Positions 21,933-33,687 of a stretch of DNA of 64,000 nt are shown piece after piece. The stretch's first letter is position 1, and each line of letters starts with the position of its first letter. This stretch comes from Prosapia bicincta (lineage: Eukaryota; Arthropoda; Insecta; Hemiptera; Cercopidae): NCBI GenBank assembly GCA_036971475.1, contig JBAIZL010000008.1, forward strand, positions 24,882,982 to 24,946,981, written 5' to 3'. The notes under the pieces were generated by a model. It did no database searches. It saw nothing but the letters and a program-made list of their open reading frames with translations, and was not told the DNA's origin. Both the position numbers and the translations under genes were made by a program.

Positions 21933-23012
21933 TCTGTAAAGTGTGTAGTGAGGTAAAGGGTTGGGGTTGAATCCCCTCCCACACAAGAATTATATAGTTT
22001 CTTTAAAAGTTTTTTATCGCTTAAGACATAAATTAAATTGGCCAGTTTTTTCAACATTTATCACATTAATTTCTTAAATGGATAACTCTTATAATAAGAT
22101 AATGTAAATAATAAAGTTTCATGATAGTTTTCCCATAAAAATAGTTTATAGTAATTGTATGATCATTAATACATAACAATATCCGTATAATATACATACA
22201 TATTGTATAACATACATACAATGTCCTTAAAAAAAAGGCTGTAACTTCATTTTGTCATCAATTTGGAATAAAACACTTGTAAAGAGGGACTAAATGAACT
22301 AGATATGGCTTGTATCCATAGAAAAATTACTTTTACAAGAATGAGGTTCTTACGAACTTTTGTAGAAGGCTCAAACTTTGTAGAATTAATTGTAGTTTGT
22401 GAAAAAGAATATTTAGTTTCCTTTCATACCTTGTTATTTTTAGCAGTCTTTAAACTGGTTTCATAAATACCACACTGTACATCTACCTACATTTAATTGA
22501 GTTCGTTGAGTATTCTTTGAATTTGTTACATATTTAAGCTCAGAAAAAATTTAATCAGTCATTTTGTCAATGTGTGGCTAGTTTGAATTGTTTGCAAGGC
22601 TTAAAACATCATTTAATTTTCTATTTCTTTTTTTTTTGTTTTGCTGGTATTAATTAGTTTTTTAAGTCAATAGGCCTAACTCTCTAAAAAGGAGTAAATA
22701 ACTTTCTAACTGTGCTGCTGTTCATGTAGGCCTATATATTTTTTTTAATTTTGTACATTTTTCAGATTATAATATTAATAACCTCTGTAGTAAACATTCA
22801 CTCTTGCAGAATCGTAGGTTTTATTTATGTAAAAAGATCTGTTTGTTTATCTTTTATTTATTATACCCTTCACATTCTGTCAGACTCCTACATTTGTAGT
22901 TTACTATCAAGTTAATATTTTATAGTCAGGGACATAAAATACATTGGTCTACTAAAGTCTCATGGTTGGGATAGAACCACAATGAAAAGGGGTTCTTTTT
23001 AAAAACTATTTT
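21933..23012. other. Intron 4, part before the 124-bp array
   Basis: AT-rich with no recognised element. Confidence 0.7.
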
Positions 23013-25740
23013 CAACCTTCTAGAAGGCACCTTTTTATATATCACTATTAGGAGGACAGTAATTTATCCCTATCTTGTCTTCACAGGTTTTACGCAGCAT
23101 AAAGGCGTTTCACCCTTAAAATGGGGGATATTTTTAACCTTCTAGCAGGCACCTTTTTATATATCACTATTAGGAGGACAGTAATTTATCCCTATCTTGT
23201 CTTCACAGGTTTTTTATGCAGCATAAAGGCGTTTCACCCTTAAAATGGGGGATATTTTTAACCTTCTAGCAGGCACCTTTTTATATATCACTATTAGGAG
23301 GACAGTAATTTATCCCTATCTTGTCTTCACAGGTTTTTTACGCAGCATAAAGGCGTTTCACCCTTAAAATGGGGGATATTTTTAACCTTCTAGCAGGCAC
23401 CTTTTTATATATCACTATTAGGAGGACAGTAATTTATCCCTATCTTGTCTTCACAGGTTTTTTACGCAGCATAAAGGCGTTTCACCCTTAAAATGGGGGA
23501 TATTTTTAACCTTCTAGCAGGCACCTTTTTATATATCACTATTAGGAGGACAGTAATTTATCCCTATCTTGTCTTCACAGGTTTTTTACGCAGCATAAAG
23601 GCGTTTCACCCTTAAAATGGGGGTTATTTTTAACCTTCTAGCAGGCACCTTTTTATATATCACTATTAGGAGGACAGTAATTTATCCCTATCTTGTCTTC
23701 ACAGGTTTTTTACGCAGCATAAAGGCGTTTCACCCTTAAAATGGGGGATATTTTTAACCTTCTAGCAGGCACCTTTTTATATATCACTATTAGGAGGACA
23801 GTAATTTATCCCTATCTTGTCTTCACAGGTTTTTTACGCAGCATAAAGGCGTTTCACCCTTAAAATGGGGGATATTTTTAACCTTCTAGCAGGCACCTTT
23901 TTATATATCACTATTAGGAGGACAGTAATTTATCCCTATCTTGTCTTACAGGTTTTTTACGCAGCATAAAGGCGTTTCACCCTTAAAATGGGGGATATTT
24001 TTAACCTTCTAGCAGGCACCTTTTTATATATCACTATTAGGAGGACAGTAATTTATCCCTATCTTGTCTTCACAGGTTTTTTACGCAGCATAAAGGCGTT
24101 TCACCCTTAAAATGGGGGATATTTTTAACCTTCTAGCAGGCACCTTTTTATATATCACTATTAGGAGGACAGTAATTTATCCCTACCTTGTCTTCACAGG
24201 TTTTTTACGCAGCATAAAGGCGTTTCACCCTTAAAATGGGGGATATTTTTAACCTTCTAGCAGGCACCTTTTTATATATCACTATTAGGAGGACAGTAAT
24301 TTATCCCTACCTTGTCTTCACAGGTTTTTTACGCAGCATAAAGGCGTTTCACCCTTAAAATGGGGGATATTTTTAACCTTCTAGCAGGCACCTTTTTATA
24401 TATCACTATTAGGAGGACAGTAATTTATCCCTACCTTGTCTTCACAGGTTTTTTACGCAGCATAAAGGCGTTTCACCCTTAAAATGGGGGATATTTTTAA
24501 CCTTCTAGCAGGTACCTTTTTATATATCACTATTAGGAGGACAGTAATTTATCCCTACCTTGTCTTCACAGGTTTTTTACGCAGCATAAAGGCGTTTCAC
24601 CCTTAAAATGGGGGATATTTTTAACCTTCTAGCAGGCACCTTTTTATATATCACTATTAGGAGGACAGTAATTTATCCCTATCTTGTCTTCACAGGTTTT
24701 TTACGCAGCATAAAGGCGTTTCACCCTTAAAATGGGGGATATTTTTAACCTTCTAGCAGGCACTTTTTTATATATCACTATTAGGAGGACAGTAATTTAT
24801 CCCTATCTTGTCTTCACAGGTTTTTTACGCAGCATAAAGGCGTTTCACCCTTAAAATGGGGGATATTTTTAACCTTCTAGCAGGCACCTTTTTATATATC
24901 ACTATTAGGAGGACAGTAATTTATCCCTATCTTGTCTTCACAGGTTTTTTACGCAGCATAAAGGCGTTTCACCCTTAAAATGGGGGATATTTTTAACCTT
25001 CTAGCAGGCACCTTTTTATATATCACTATTAGGAGGACAGTAATTTATCCCTATCTTGTCTTCACAGGTTTTTTACGCAGCATAAAGGCGTTTCACCCTT
25101 AAAATGGGGGATATTTTTAACCTTCTAGCAGGCACCTTTTTATATATCACTATTAGGAGGACAGTAATTTATCCCTATCTTGTCTTCACAGGTTTTTTAC
25201 GCAGCATAAAGGCGTTTCACCCTTAAAATGGGGGATATTTTTAACCTTCTAGCAGGCACCTTTTTATATATCACTATTAGGAGGACAGTAATTTATCCCT
25301 ATCTTGTCTTCACAGGTTTTTTACGCAGCATAAAGGCGTTTCACCCTTAAAATGGGGGATATTTTTAACCTTCTAGCAGGCACCTTTTTATATATCACTA
25401 TTAGGAGGACAGTAATTTATCCCTATCTTGTCTTCACAGGTTTTTTACGCAGCATAAAGGCGTTTCACCCTTAAAATGGGGGATATTTTTAACCTTCTAG
25501 CAGGCACCTTTTTATATATCACTATTAGGAGGACAGTAATTTATCCCTATCTTGTCTTCACAGGTTTTTTACGCAGCATAAAGGCGTTTCACCCTTAAAA
25601 TGGGGGATATTTTTAACCTTCTAGCAGGCACCTTTTTATATATCACTATTAGGAGGACAGTAATTTATCCCTATCTTGTCTTCACAGACTTTTTACGCAG
25701 CATAAAGGCGTTTCACCCTTAAAATGGGGGATATTTTTAA
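23013..25740 (+). repeat. 124-bp tandem array, about 22 units (intron 4)
   Basis: The unit runs AACCTTCTAGCAGGCACC through TATATATCACTATTAGGAGG, a CTATCTTGTCTTCACAG segment, GCAGCATAAAGGCGTTTCAC and CCTTAAAATGGGGGATATTT. Spacing is 124 bp, with occasional 1-2 base differences. Copies are almost identical; the first (CAACCTTCTAGAAGGC) and last are the most divergent. No coding potential persists, because the length is not a multiple of 3. Confidence 0.96.
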
Positions 25741-28166
25741 CAAAAATGTCAAATATATAAGTTTAAATATTGCATGAAATTTATAAAAGTTGAAAGATAC
25801 AAGATAGAATTGTAACAATGAATGAATTGTATAAACAACCTATTTTACAGCACAAAATTCTTTAAAAATTACAACTTCCACTAAATGCCTATATTTACTT
25901 ACAACACCAATGACCTCACTAAGGTTTACAACTATAAAATGTTCGTGCCTTTCTCCTCTTTAGTAATAAACATCGGAAACACCACTCTGGTTTCACATTT
26001 CCCGCCCCGAAAACTTGTGTTTGTGTCCTGGCGTTAGTTTTGTAATCTCTACCCCGAAAGTTACAGGCAATCAATGTTTTACGTTTATCAGTAAATATAT
26101 GGGTGACAATCTCATCGATTATTTGTGAAGCGATTAAGTGGATAAAATAAGCAACCTTTGTTGGAAATGTTAGCTTCCTCTTTGGGACGATATTTAATGA
26201 TTACTGCTTTATTGGTTATTTGAAAAAAAACATAATTTTTCAAAACTGTAAGGGCTATTACCTTTTTTTTCGAATTAAATTTTAAAAAAATTTAGACCAA
26301 AAAATTTTGGTCTGCCATACAACAAATTGGTTTTTAAATGCCCAGTAGATGAAACTACAGCTTGATAACACCAAATGTATAAAGCTGAGTGACGCTCTTC
26401 GGTCTTAGCCATTCTTTGTCGCCATTAGCTTCATACTTCTGTATATGCCTACGAAATGTTGGCACTTGGGGGCTGCGGGCCTTGGCGAGAGGTCGAGGAC
26501 GAAGGGAGGGTGGAGGTGCTCCCAGGCCTATTCAAAAACATCAACCCTTGGATTCCCGCTGACTCATAGGGTCGACTCATTATTTTGTTACTTGTTTATA
26601 GCATTTAATATATAATAAAAATAACAACAAATGTAAAAAGGGCGTTCACGGAAGCGTGGCAATAGGGTTGTCTAAGGGTTGGGACAGGTAAGCAGCGATT
26701 TGTGCCCCGATGAAGGATGACGACGGTCCTGATGTTTTCTAGAAGACGAATACACAATTTCTACCTAAGAGCCAAGTGCTAGCTTATAAAATTTGACCTA
26801 TACCTGCCCAATCCTCTTGGCCCATCCAAGGTGTAGTTGGTGTTTATTCGACGAGGCCGTTAAATTACTGCCTTAAGGGCTATTATAGGCCTATTCTGTG
26901 AGAAAAAATTTGCAAGGAACCTAATGCAATATTTAATTAAGGTTATTCCTTTATAATAGTTCAGTAATATGTAATCCAATTATTTCAGAAAACAAAGAAT
27001 GAAATGACAGTAGATTGAGTGAGGAGGGATTCCTAGCGTATTCCTTGCATCATCGGTTGTTTATGCAGTCCTGAGTGGCATGTTTGAGTGCAATTTAGCT
27101 TATAACCACTGCTGCCGGCTGTAAATGTATATGATGCAGCACTAGCTTAAACAACCAAAGCGTAACGCAATTAGTTTCAGAAAACTGTTTGTCGAAAGCT
27201 GGAGTTTATAGAAAATTAAAAGAATTAACAAAGAGAAATCGTAAATGTCAAACAAAAAGTACTTGCATAGTTGTTAGCCTAAATAAAGACAAAATTGGAT
27301 TTTAAGTTTTAATTGAGTAGCTGGAAATAAAGGTATGTTTTACTTGTGTTTTAGACTTTATTGCTAAAAAATTATGATGAATTATTTAAATTACAGAAAA
27401 CGCGGTAAAACTCACATTAAAAAATTAATTTTCCTTGAAAAACATTTACCCCTGAAAGGTTCAGTCAATATATCAAAAGTTATTCTTAAGAAAACTTGAT
27501 AATATCATGAACAAAATTTTGCTTCATGAGTTTTTTTTTATAAAAAGGTAATTATTGTACAATGTAATTTTACCCTGAGATTTTATAGTAGATATTCCTC
27601 AACACTTATTATTCCACACTAATAATTAGATGGCAAAATAGATGCGAAATTCCTTCTCATAAGAAACGGCAATTGTTTACCTATGTAATTACGCATAAAG
27701 TACTTTGAACAATGTAAAAAGATTTCAACTTCTTTAAGTATAGCCTAAGTTACATTCTATTTAATTACAATAACCTTCAACTTTGTCCTATAACACGAGA
27801 GCCTACCTAATGTATTTTAATTTCCCTCTTATACATAAAATGGATAATAATTGTATATTAGGTAATAATATCTCACTTTAGCGAATGGTTTGGCCAGTTA
27901 TTTTTATTGTGGGTCTTTGAACGTGACTTTGAATAATGCACAAAATAGTTTTTTTTAACAAATTACTTTCTAAAATAGCGATAAAAATTTGTTTAATTCC
28001 GTAGTTTCTCCAATATTAATGCAAACATTTATTACCGGAACAGTAGCATTGAGTATGAAAGCAACCAATGGCATGGCATAAAGGGAAAATAACACCTTTC
28101 TTCATAAAAATATTAGTCAACTGGTTCTTCTTTAAAACCTCATTTAATTGATTTTGTTGATAGAAT
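25741..28166. other. Intron 4, middle part
   Basis: Includes a GC-richer island at about 26330-26900 with no open frame of note and no recognised family. The rest is AT-rich. Confidence 0.55.
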
Positions 28167-29048
28167 TTCTTCGACTTTGCTCATCGTTACACTCCAAATG
28201 TAAGAAATTTCCGACCCAAAATCTTCTTTGAACCAAAAACAAATTTCTATAGATCCTATATAGTGATTCATTTTAGTTGACACTTTCTTAAGTAGGCCTA
28301 ATGTATAATCTTTGAGCGTCGACTCAAATCCAGTGGGTCTATTGATAAATTGTCTATTAATATCTTTCAAGAAATTACATTAGACTCAATTTATTTAATT
28401 TATTTCACAATTTTGGAAACCTACTGTTAAATGGTAAAGGCGTGTAACTTGAAGTCTCTAATTTTAATTTATCACCCAATTAATATGGTAATAAAATATA
28501 TGTATGTAGATTATAATGTTTACAAAATAAATTTAGAACACATTTCCCAGTTTTCTAACTTATTGAAATATAGACTACCTTCTACAGGCGTACCGCGTAT
28601 TCCATGGTTCTTCGACTTTGCTCATCGTTACACTCCAAATGTAAGAAATTTCCGACCCAAAACCTTCTTTGAACCAAAAACAAATTTCTATAGATCCTAT
28701 ATAGTGATTCATTTTAGTTGACACTTTCTTAAGTAGGCCTAATGTATAATCTTTGAGCGTCGACTCAAATCCAGTGGGTCTATTGATAAATTGTCTATTA
28801 ATATCTTTCAAGAAATTACATTAGACTCAATTTATTTAATTTATTTCACAATTTTGGAAACCTACTGTTAAATGGTAAAGGCGTGTAACTTGAAGTCTCT
28901 AATTTTAATTTATCACCCAATTAATATGGTAATAAAATATATGTATGTAGATTATAATGTTTACAAAATAAATTTAGAACACATTTCCCAGTTTTCTAAC
29001 TTATTGAAATATAGACTACCTTCTACAGGCGTACCGCGTATTCCATGG
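28167..29048. repeat. Recent 441-bp tandem duplication
   Basis: Copy 1 is 28167-28607 and copy 2 28608-29048, each running from TTCTTCGACTTTGCTCATCG to GCGTACCGCGTATTCCATGG. I see only one clear difference (AAAATCTTC versus AAAACCTTC). The open frames in it are duplicated too but match nothing I know. Confidence 0.92.
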
Positions 29049-31452
29049 TCGTAGAAAAATTAAAACTTCTCGTCACTAAGGTACCTAACTCAAAATAGCT
29101 TTAGGTTCTGAAACGTCAATCTTCAGTTAGCTAATTTTCACAATTCTCTTAGGAGATAATTTCACACAACAGCTGTTTTCCTTATACATTTAGAGGTTAT
29201 GTTTATGTCATTAAACATTCTACAAATTATTGGTTTCGTTTAAAGAAATGCTAGTACATTATATTCATTTGTACTACATGTTGTCATGTTTTATTCTGCT
29301 GTTAAATGTTAGGATTGCATCATTCTGAATGTAATTTGCCATGTGTTATTTAAATTATTAGTTTCAATCAAACATTTACTAGCAATAGATATTTGATAAT
29401 TACGTAGTTTTATTTCGTTTGTAACTAAAAGAATCATTTTAAAATATATAAATGTAAAACAATAGTTGTTTATCAATAATAATTTTTTTTAAAATTAAAA
29501 TTATGATAACAATACTGTTACATTATATACTCTTTCTTGTACCGGTATTACACACTGCATTGTGTGAATTAATAAAAATCTACGAAATTTATAAAATTAT
29601 TTTGTAAAAAAAAAATGATACTCGAATTAAAACTTGAAGAAACTTCCGGTGCCTAACTGCCGAAATAGCTCGAGGGGTTCGACTTGCAGCTACTCCAATC
29701 GTAACCAAGCCATCCTTTCCGATGGAGACAGGGTAGTCATGGTTCAAAACCTAAAACTACTATATTTAGCAGCTCATATTATATTAATGAAATTATATTG
29801 TATATTAAATGCAAAAATCAATAGAAGCAGTTGATACTTATTCAACTTGGAATTTTCAAAATAACTAATTTCAAAGTTTGGTAAAAGTACAGAATAAATA
29901 TAAAATATTCAACAAAGAATAAAAGTCTAAAGAGAATTATATTATACCCTAATATGTTTGGCCGATACTTACAAAAATTTTAAATACAACTGTGGATTGT
30001 GTTTTAATTAATTTTAAATACACTATAAATATGTTTATGTAGAGTAATTTACCGATTCTTTAATTACTTATAATTTTAATTTATTCAATAATTTTTTTAA
30101 GTTTCAAAAAGTAATCGTACAGAAAGAAGTTGATTTCAAATGTTGTGAATCATATATATCTGTGCATAGTAAAATTAATATGCGAAAAACCGCTAGGCTT
30201 GATGCGCATTGGATAGTCACTTTTGCGCATGCGTCGAGAGACGACAGCCTCCTTGAAGACTTTAGTTGATCCCAAAGCTCTCGGTTGGAAGACCGTGTCT
30301 TATGTTATTGTGTACTGAACACTAATTCAATTTTTAGTTTATAGTTTTTTTTATTTATTCTACTCATTTTTTAAAATTTCGTAATCTTTCTGTTCTTATT
30401 TAAGTTTATACTGTATCCCAAACTCTGTGTGATGACGTCATCTACCAGCCGAAAACAAGCAGTTAGGCTAGTATCGCGTTGTAGAAACTTTCGCTTAGTT
30501 CCCCACTCCAAACCAAATACCTCTCCTAGACACTTGCATGAAGCGATTGTTTTCTCAAAGTCATTCTACTATGCTACTATAAAGACAATAAAGGATTGGC
30601 CATAATAACTTTTAAAAGAGTGCAAAAATCAGGATCATTAATTGTTAGAATACTACTAAACTGTGAATTGAGAACAGCTTAACTAAAGATAAAAATGTTC
30701 ACTTGAAAGAGACATTTTGAGGTACAATAAATTGTTCAGCTTTCCCACATAATATATTGACTGTCGCCAAAAGTGTTCTAACTCTTACCACAAAGAGATA
30801 TAAACGTGTCACAAGTGCGTAAGTAATACATTAGTTTGTAAATATTTTGTGTGTAGAACTAAAAACGTATTATCTCCCTGATACAACGATATTTATGCTG
30901 TATTTACATATCCCGACGACAGTAAACGTCCCTTTCTCAATCTAGTGATACCACGGATCCGATAAACGACGTGAGTCGAAAAACTGTGTGCTTTAACTTA
31001 TAATAATCTAGGTCTTCTCTTTCAACGATTAATTTGTCAAGTTTATTATACAAACTCCAGGGAGCTATTCAAATAGGTTTGAAAATCATTTTAAGTACGT
31101 CAAAGTATTATTAAAAAACTAACAAAATACATATGAATTGTATAAGTCTCTTATTGTCTTATAAACATTTTGTTTGGAAATTTTAAAGAATTAGTCTATA
31201 TATGGTTGCGATATTCAGCATATCTACTCACAGTAGAAAGCCCTGACCCCACTTATGAGTAAAGACAGAAGATTATTTATATAGATCATAAGAGATCATA
31301 GGCTATTAAAACAATATACAAATATAAAACTATTGCAAAACAGTTTCTATAATTATAGTATAGTCTACTATATTTAAAATTTCAATACAAATCGTCTTTT
31401 AAACTCTCCAGAGGCTAATCCACAAAACTATGTTGAGTAAAACTAAAGTTAC
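29049..31452. other. Intron 4, part near exon 4
   Basis: AT-rich. A patch at 30180-30300 is rich in CG dinucleotides (TTTTGCGCATGCGTCGAGAG). It could be an old element or a regulatory patch, but nothing more can be supported. Confidence 0.5.
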
Positions 31453-31539
31453 CTTGGAGACACTGCCAGCACTGGGGACGACGCTACCGATATGATAACG
31501 CTCCCTATCATATAGACAACCGACAGATACAAGATGGTC
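31453..31539 (-). CDS. SLC15 transporter exon 4 (TM3)
   Basis: The acceptor is CTCTTACAG and the donor CCAAG|GTAACT. The intron separating it from exon 3 is only 191 bp, the shortest in the gene. The encoded TILYLSVVYMIGSVIISVAS is a hydrophobic helix in the TM3 position, followed by a short loop ending VSPR. Confidence 0.96.
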
Positions 31540-31730
31540 CTGTAAGAGAAAACATAGTGCAGACAAAACACATTATATTCATTTAAACAATTCACATTTA
31601 AAATATTTTATTCTTGGACTTTTAAAGTATACATTTATAGAATACACTGAATACTTCAAGTAAGAAACTTTTTTCAGATTAAAAAGTCTAATTATAAAAA
31701 AAAATAATATAATAATACTTTAATATTTAC

Positions 31731-31872
31731 CTAAATTTTCCCAAATAAGAATCAGCAATAATGGCACCAACGAGAGGGAAAAAGTAACAAAGCATGGTAA
31801 ATGAGTGGTAAATAATTGTTGCATCTTCATCAGTGTATAATAATATGTCTCGCAAGTACAAAGCTAAAATTG
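31731..31872 (-). CDS. SLC15 transporter exon 3 (TM2 region, conserved histidine)
   Basis: The acceptor CTTTTCAG is preceded by a pyrimidine tract and the donor is TTTAG|GTAAAT. It completes codon 57 and covers residues to 104. The stretch YHSFTMLCYFFPLVGAIIAD matches the PepT1 segment that carries the essential His57, here H79. It ends SYLGKF, the conserved loop before TM3. Confidence 0.97.
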
Positions 31873-32702
31873 CTGAAAAGAGGTAAAAATATTGTAGTTA
31901 TTAAGTTTAAGTAAATCTGACAGTTCCAAGAAAATAACTAAAATCTAAAGTATTAGGATCGTTTTGTTTTATACAGCTCCAATTTTTAAGCAGATATTGC
32001 CAGTTTGGATGAAACCAATCAAAGGTTATGTAGTTGCAAAGATTATGAACAGTCGAAAGTATAAAATAAATATATTATTTTCAATGCAATATAATTTAAT
32101 ATATACTGTATAATTAAGTTAATTTAAAATAGGGATAATGGAGGAGTAAGGTAAGTTGTGGGAGCCGGAGAGAAATGAGTCAAGTTTTGGGACCGGTGGA
32201 GGACAGAAAAACTGGGAGCAGAGTGCATAGCGATGAGAGGGCATATCTAGAACTCGCGCTGAAAAATAAGCAAAATGTTTTGAAAATGAAAATAATATAA
32301 TAATGTACCTAAAATATACGCGCCTAAAATATACATCTGATTCCCCACGCAATATGTTAAGTTATTGTTTATGACGAAACCTATGAACGAGATTTCGGCA
32401 TCGTGACTAAACAACGTTTGATAGCGGCGGCGTTTCAACACTGTCAAATGAACAAAAATCACGTAAATAATTGTCGAATGACTGGTGTGTTTTGAGACGA
32501 ATTGACTTAATCAAAATTGCTCTAAACACACCTTTTTGCGAGAATTTAAAGAAAATTGTCGGGAGAGATCACTTTAAAAAAAAGCATCGGAAAATGGTTT
32601 TCTTCAGGCATTTGCTAAGGACAATTCTGTATGAGAGACAAGAGTGCAATGGGTGGTGGAATCTGGAAAAATAAAAATTCCAAAGAAGCGAGATTTTACC
32701 TA

Positions 32703-32835
<133 letters not shown>

Positions 32836-32906
32836 TAAAATATGTTTTCTTGTATAATAATTAAAAACAACTAAGGTTATTCAAATACAAGAATATTTAT
32901 TAATTT

Positions 32907-32947
32907 ATATTTAAAGCTTTTCTTTGATAAACAGTATCATCAGGAGT
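32907..32947 (-). ncRNA. Degenerate hammerhead motif
   Basis: The minus strand reads CTCCTGATGATACTG...AAGAAAAGCTTTAAAT. The core CTGATGA and GAAA are intact, but stem II has lost most of its pairing. Confidence 0.4.
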
Positions 32948-32970
32948 GAATATACAATAATGCAATATTC

Positions 32971-33015
32971 ATTCCTGATGATGTTGGTACTGTTTATCAA
33001 AGAAAAGCTTTGAAT
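32971..33015 (+). ncRNA. Hammerhead motif with weakened stem II
   Basis: ATTC|CTGATGA|TGTTGG...TCAAA|GAAA|AGCTTT|GAAT. Stem I (ATTC/GAAT) and the core are perfect. Stem II pairs TTGG with TCAA, but its closing G-C pair next to the core is lost. Confidence 0.55.
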
Positions 33016-33242
33016 ATAAATTAATAAATATTCTTGTATTTGATAGCCTTAGTTGTTTTTAATATATATATATATAACTAATAAATTAAAAATATTTCAA
33101 AAACTTGAATACTTTTAATGAAGTACTTTAATATTTTTAATTAATTAACTATATTACAAGAAAACATATCACCATATTTAATATATATATTTAATAAATT
33201 TAAAATATTTCAAACACAAGAATACTTTTAATGAATATATTT

Positions 33243-33289
33243 ATTCAAAGCTTTTCGCCAATAAAAAAGTATCAGCATCTTCAGGAAAA
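33243..33289 (-). ncRNA. Hammerhead motif outside a complete palindrome
   Basis: The minus strand reads TTTC, CTGAAGA, GCTGAT...ATTGGC, GAAA, AGCTTT, GAAT. The core is intact, and stem II closes with G-C, C-G and two wobble pairs. It is close kin to the copy at 6627-6673, with shared flanks (AATATTTCAAA.ACAAGAATACTTTT). Confidence 0.58.
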
Positions 33290-33608
33290 ATAATTATCTA
33301 ATAAAATACTTTTACAAAATTAAATCATATGTACTACAAAGAATCATATGTTTATAATTATTGCACTTATGTAAATTTTTCTATAACATATATATATATA
33401 TAGTTATATTATGAAATACAATTAATAGATAAATATATTTATAGCTTAGCTCCTTAAATGTTATGTATATATGCTTATTACATCAAGGTTTCAATAAGTA
33501 ACTTCTTTGTAAATTTAAAGTTAAAATAAAAGTACATTAGGCCTTAGGTAATATACTCGTATATTCAGAAGGCCAATAGTATAGGTAGGATGTAGGCTAC
33601 AAACTTAC

Positions 33609-33687
33609 TTCTCATGCCATAATAAGTGAATCTTTCACAGAACTCATTGCTGACTATGAAGAACACAGATTTCGGGTATTTGTGTTT
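33609..33687 (-). CDS. SLC15 transporter exon 2 (TM1, ExxER motif)
   Basis: The acceptor is TTGTTCTAG and the donor is GAGAA|GTAAGT. It encodes residues 31-56 plus one base: KHKYPKSVFFIVSNEFCERF followed by TYYGMR. The E45-F-C-E48-R49-F run is the ExxERF motif of TM1, which in this family takes part in proton coupling. YYGMR is nearly invariant in animal PepT proteins. Confidence 0.97.

Larger units (their letters stand above)
32857..33060. repeat. Palindromic island with two head-to-head hammerhead motifs (intron 2)
   Basis: Arms of about 90 bp: TTAAAAACAACTAAGGTTAT at 32857 and its complement ending near 33060, with a centre of about 20 bp near 32958. The outer arm sequence is shared with island C in intron 11. 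It is bounded by (TA)n on the left and a shorter TA tract on the right (33061-33075). Confidence 0.9.

Noticed and set aside
21950..21985. Pol III B box (GGTTGAATCCCC)
   Set aside because: There is no A box at a proper distance and no tRNA fold.
28140..28811. Duplicated 76-78 residue minus-strand protein
   Set aside because: It is copied only because the DNA is duplicated. There is no recognised domain and it lies in an intron.
29641..29751. tRNA or tRNA-derived SINE (TAGCTCGAGGGG and GGTTCAAAACC as A and B boxes)
   Set aside because: The boxes are about 75 bp apart, no cloverleaf forms and no acceptor stem is visible.
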